Source of the DNA: Desulfocapsa sp.
Lineage (GTDB): Bacteria; Desulfobacterota; Desulfobulbia; Desulfobulbales; Desulfocapsaceae
Assembly: GCA_029934815.1 (NCBI GenBank)
Contig: JAOZLM010000106.1
Coordinates: 1 to 7,379, forward strand
Length of the DNA stretch: 7,379 bases
Direction of reading: 5' to 3'
Shown here: positions 7,253 to 7,379 of the stretch, piece after piece
Layout: each line of letters begins with the position of its first letter
How positions within the stretch are numbered: the first letter of the stretch is position 1
Notes under the pieces: model-generated
Seen by the model: the letters and a program-made list of their open reading frames with translations, nothing else
Told to the model about the DNA's origin: nothing
Database searches by the model: none
Program-made: the position numbers and the translations under genes

Positions 7253-7379
7253 ATGCACATGAGAAACAGATCCGCCCTTACTGCCTCCTTACTATTTTTT
7301 GCAGGATTTCTCCTTATCTGCTCCTCAGTGACTACTTTACCCGCACAAGCAGCAGATAAACGATTCGTTGTCTTAAAAG
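7253..7379 (+). CDS. N-terminal fragment of an exported protein of unknown function
   Basis: The window ends 42 codons into this gene, leaving one extra base. GAGG at 7244-7247 lies five bases before ATG 7253; a second in-frame ATG at 7259 is possible. The peptide has a basic start (Arg4, Arg6), a hydrophobic core at about 8-25 and a likely signal peptidase I site after PAQA (residues 31-34). The mature part begins AADKRFVVLK or ADKRFVVLK, so the product should be periplasmic or secreted. A cysteine at 23 falls within the core (LLICSS), but the residues before it are a poor lipobox. Too little mature sequence is present to name a family. The 11-base gap after the hemerythrin gene suggests they share a transcript. 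Confidence 0.7.
   Translation, partial: MHMRNRSALTASLLFFAGFLLICSSVTTLPAQAADKRFVVLK

Overview
The window carries a complete pgaABCD operon followed by a bacteriohemerythrin gene and the first 42 codons of a secreted protein, all on the + strand. PgaABCD makes, partly deacetylates and exports poly-beta-1,6-N-acetyl-D-glucosamine (PNAG), a biofilm adhesin. An outer-membrane porin (PgaA) and a periplasmic deacetylase/hydrolase (PgaB) mean the host is a diderm, Gram-negative bacterium. Composition is moderately AT-rich by eye and uniform across the genes. The lineage cannot be fixed from sequence alone. A single-domain bacteriohemerythrin beside pga would suit a proteobacterium or Desulfobacterota member living near oxic/anoxic interfaces, but this is only an inference.

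Layout: 1-119 is an upstream flank starting with a T-run, with a weak sigma70-like promoter candidate at 57-85. pgaA lies at 120-2996 and pgaB at about 2993-4984, probably starting at a TTG that overlaps the pgaA stop codon as TTGA. pgaC lies at 4993-6255 and pgaD at 6255-6698, sharing one base with the pgaC stop. A 123-nt gap (6699-6821) without a convincing terminator separates pgaD from the hemerythrin gene (6822-7241), which has a strong Shine-Dalgarno sequence. Eleven nt later a gene with a signal peptide begins at 7253 and runs off the window.

How they work together: PgaC, with PgaD, polymerises UDP-GlcNAc at the inner membrane and moves the chain across it; in E. coli this step needs cyclic di-GMP. 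PgaB deacetylates part of the polymer in the periplasm and has a glycoside hydrolase domain. PgaA binds the polymer through its TPR region and exports it through its barrel. The hemerythrin is predicted to bind O2 at a di-iron site; any tie to PNAG production is only suggested by position.

The pga operon is a known system with all the catalytic motifs I checked intact. The points that stand out are a PgaA with a periplasmic region roughly 150 residues longer than in E. coli and split by a polar linker, a PgaB without a lipobox, an apparent TTG/TTGA coupling at pgaA-pgaB, and the downstream hemerythrin. I found no convincing undescribed system, mobile element, CRISPR array or RNA gene.
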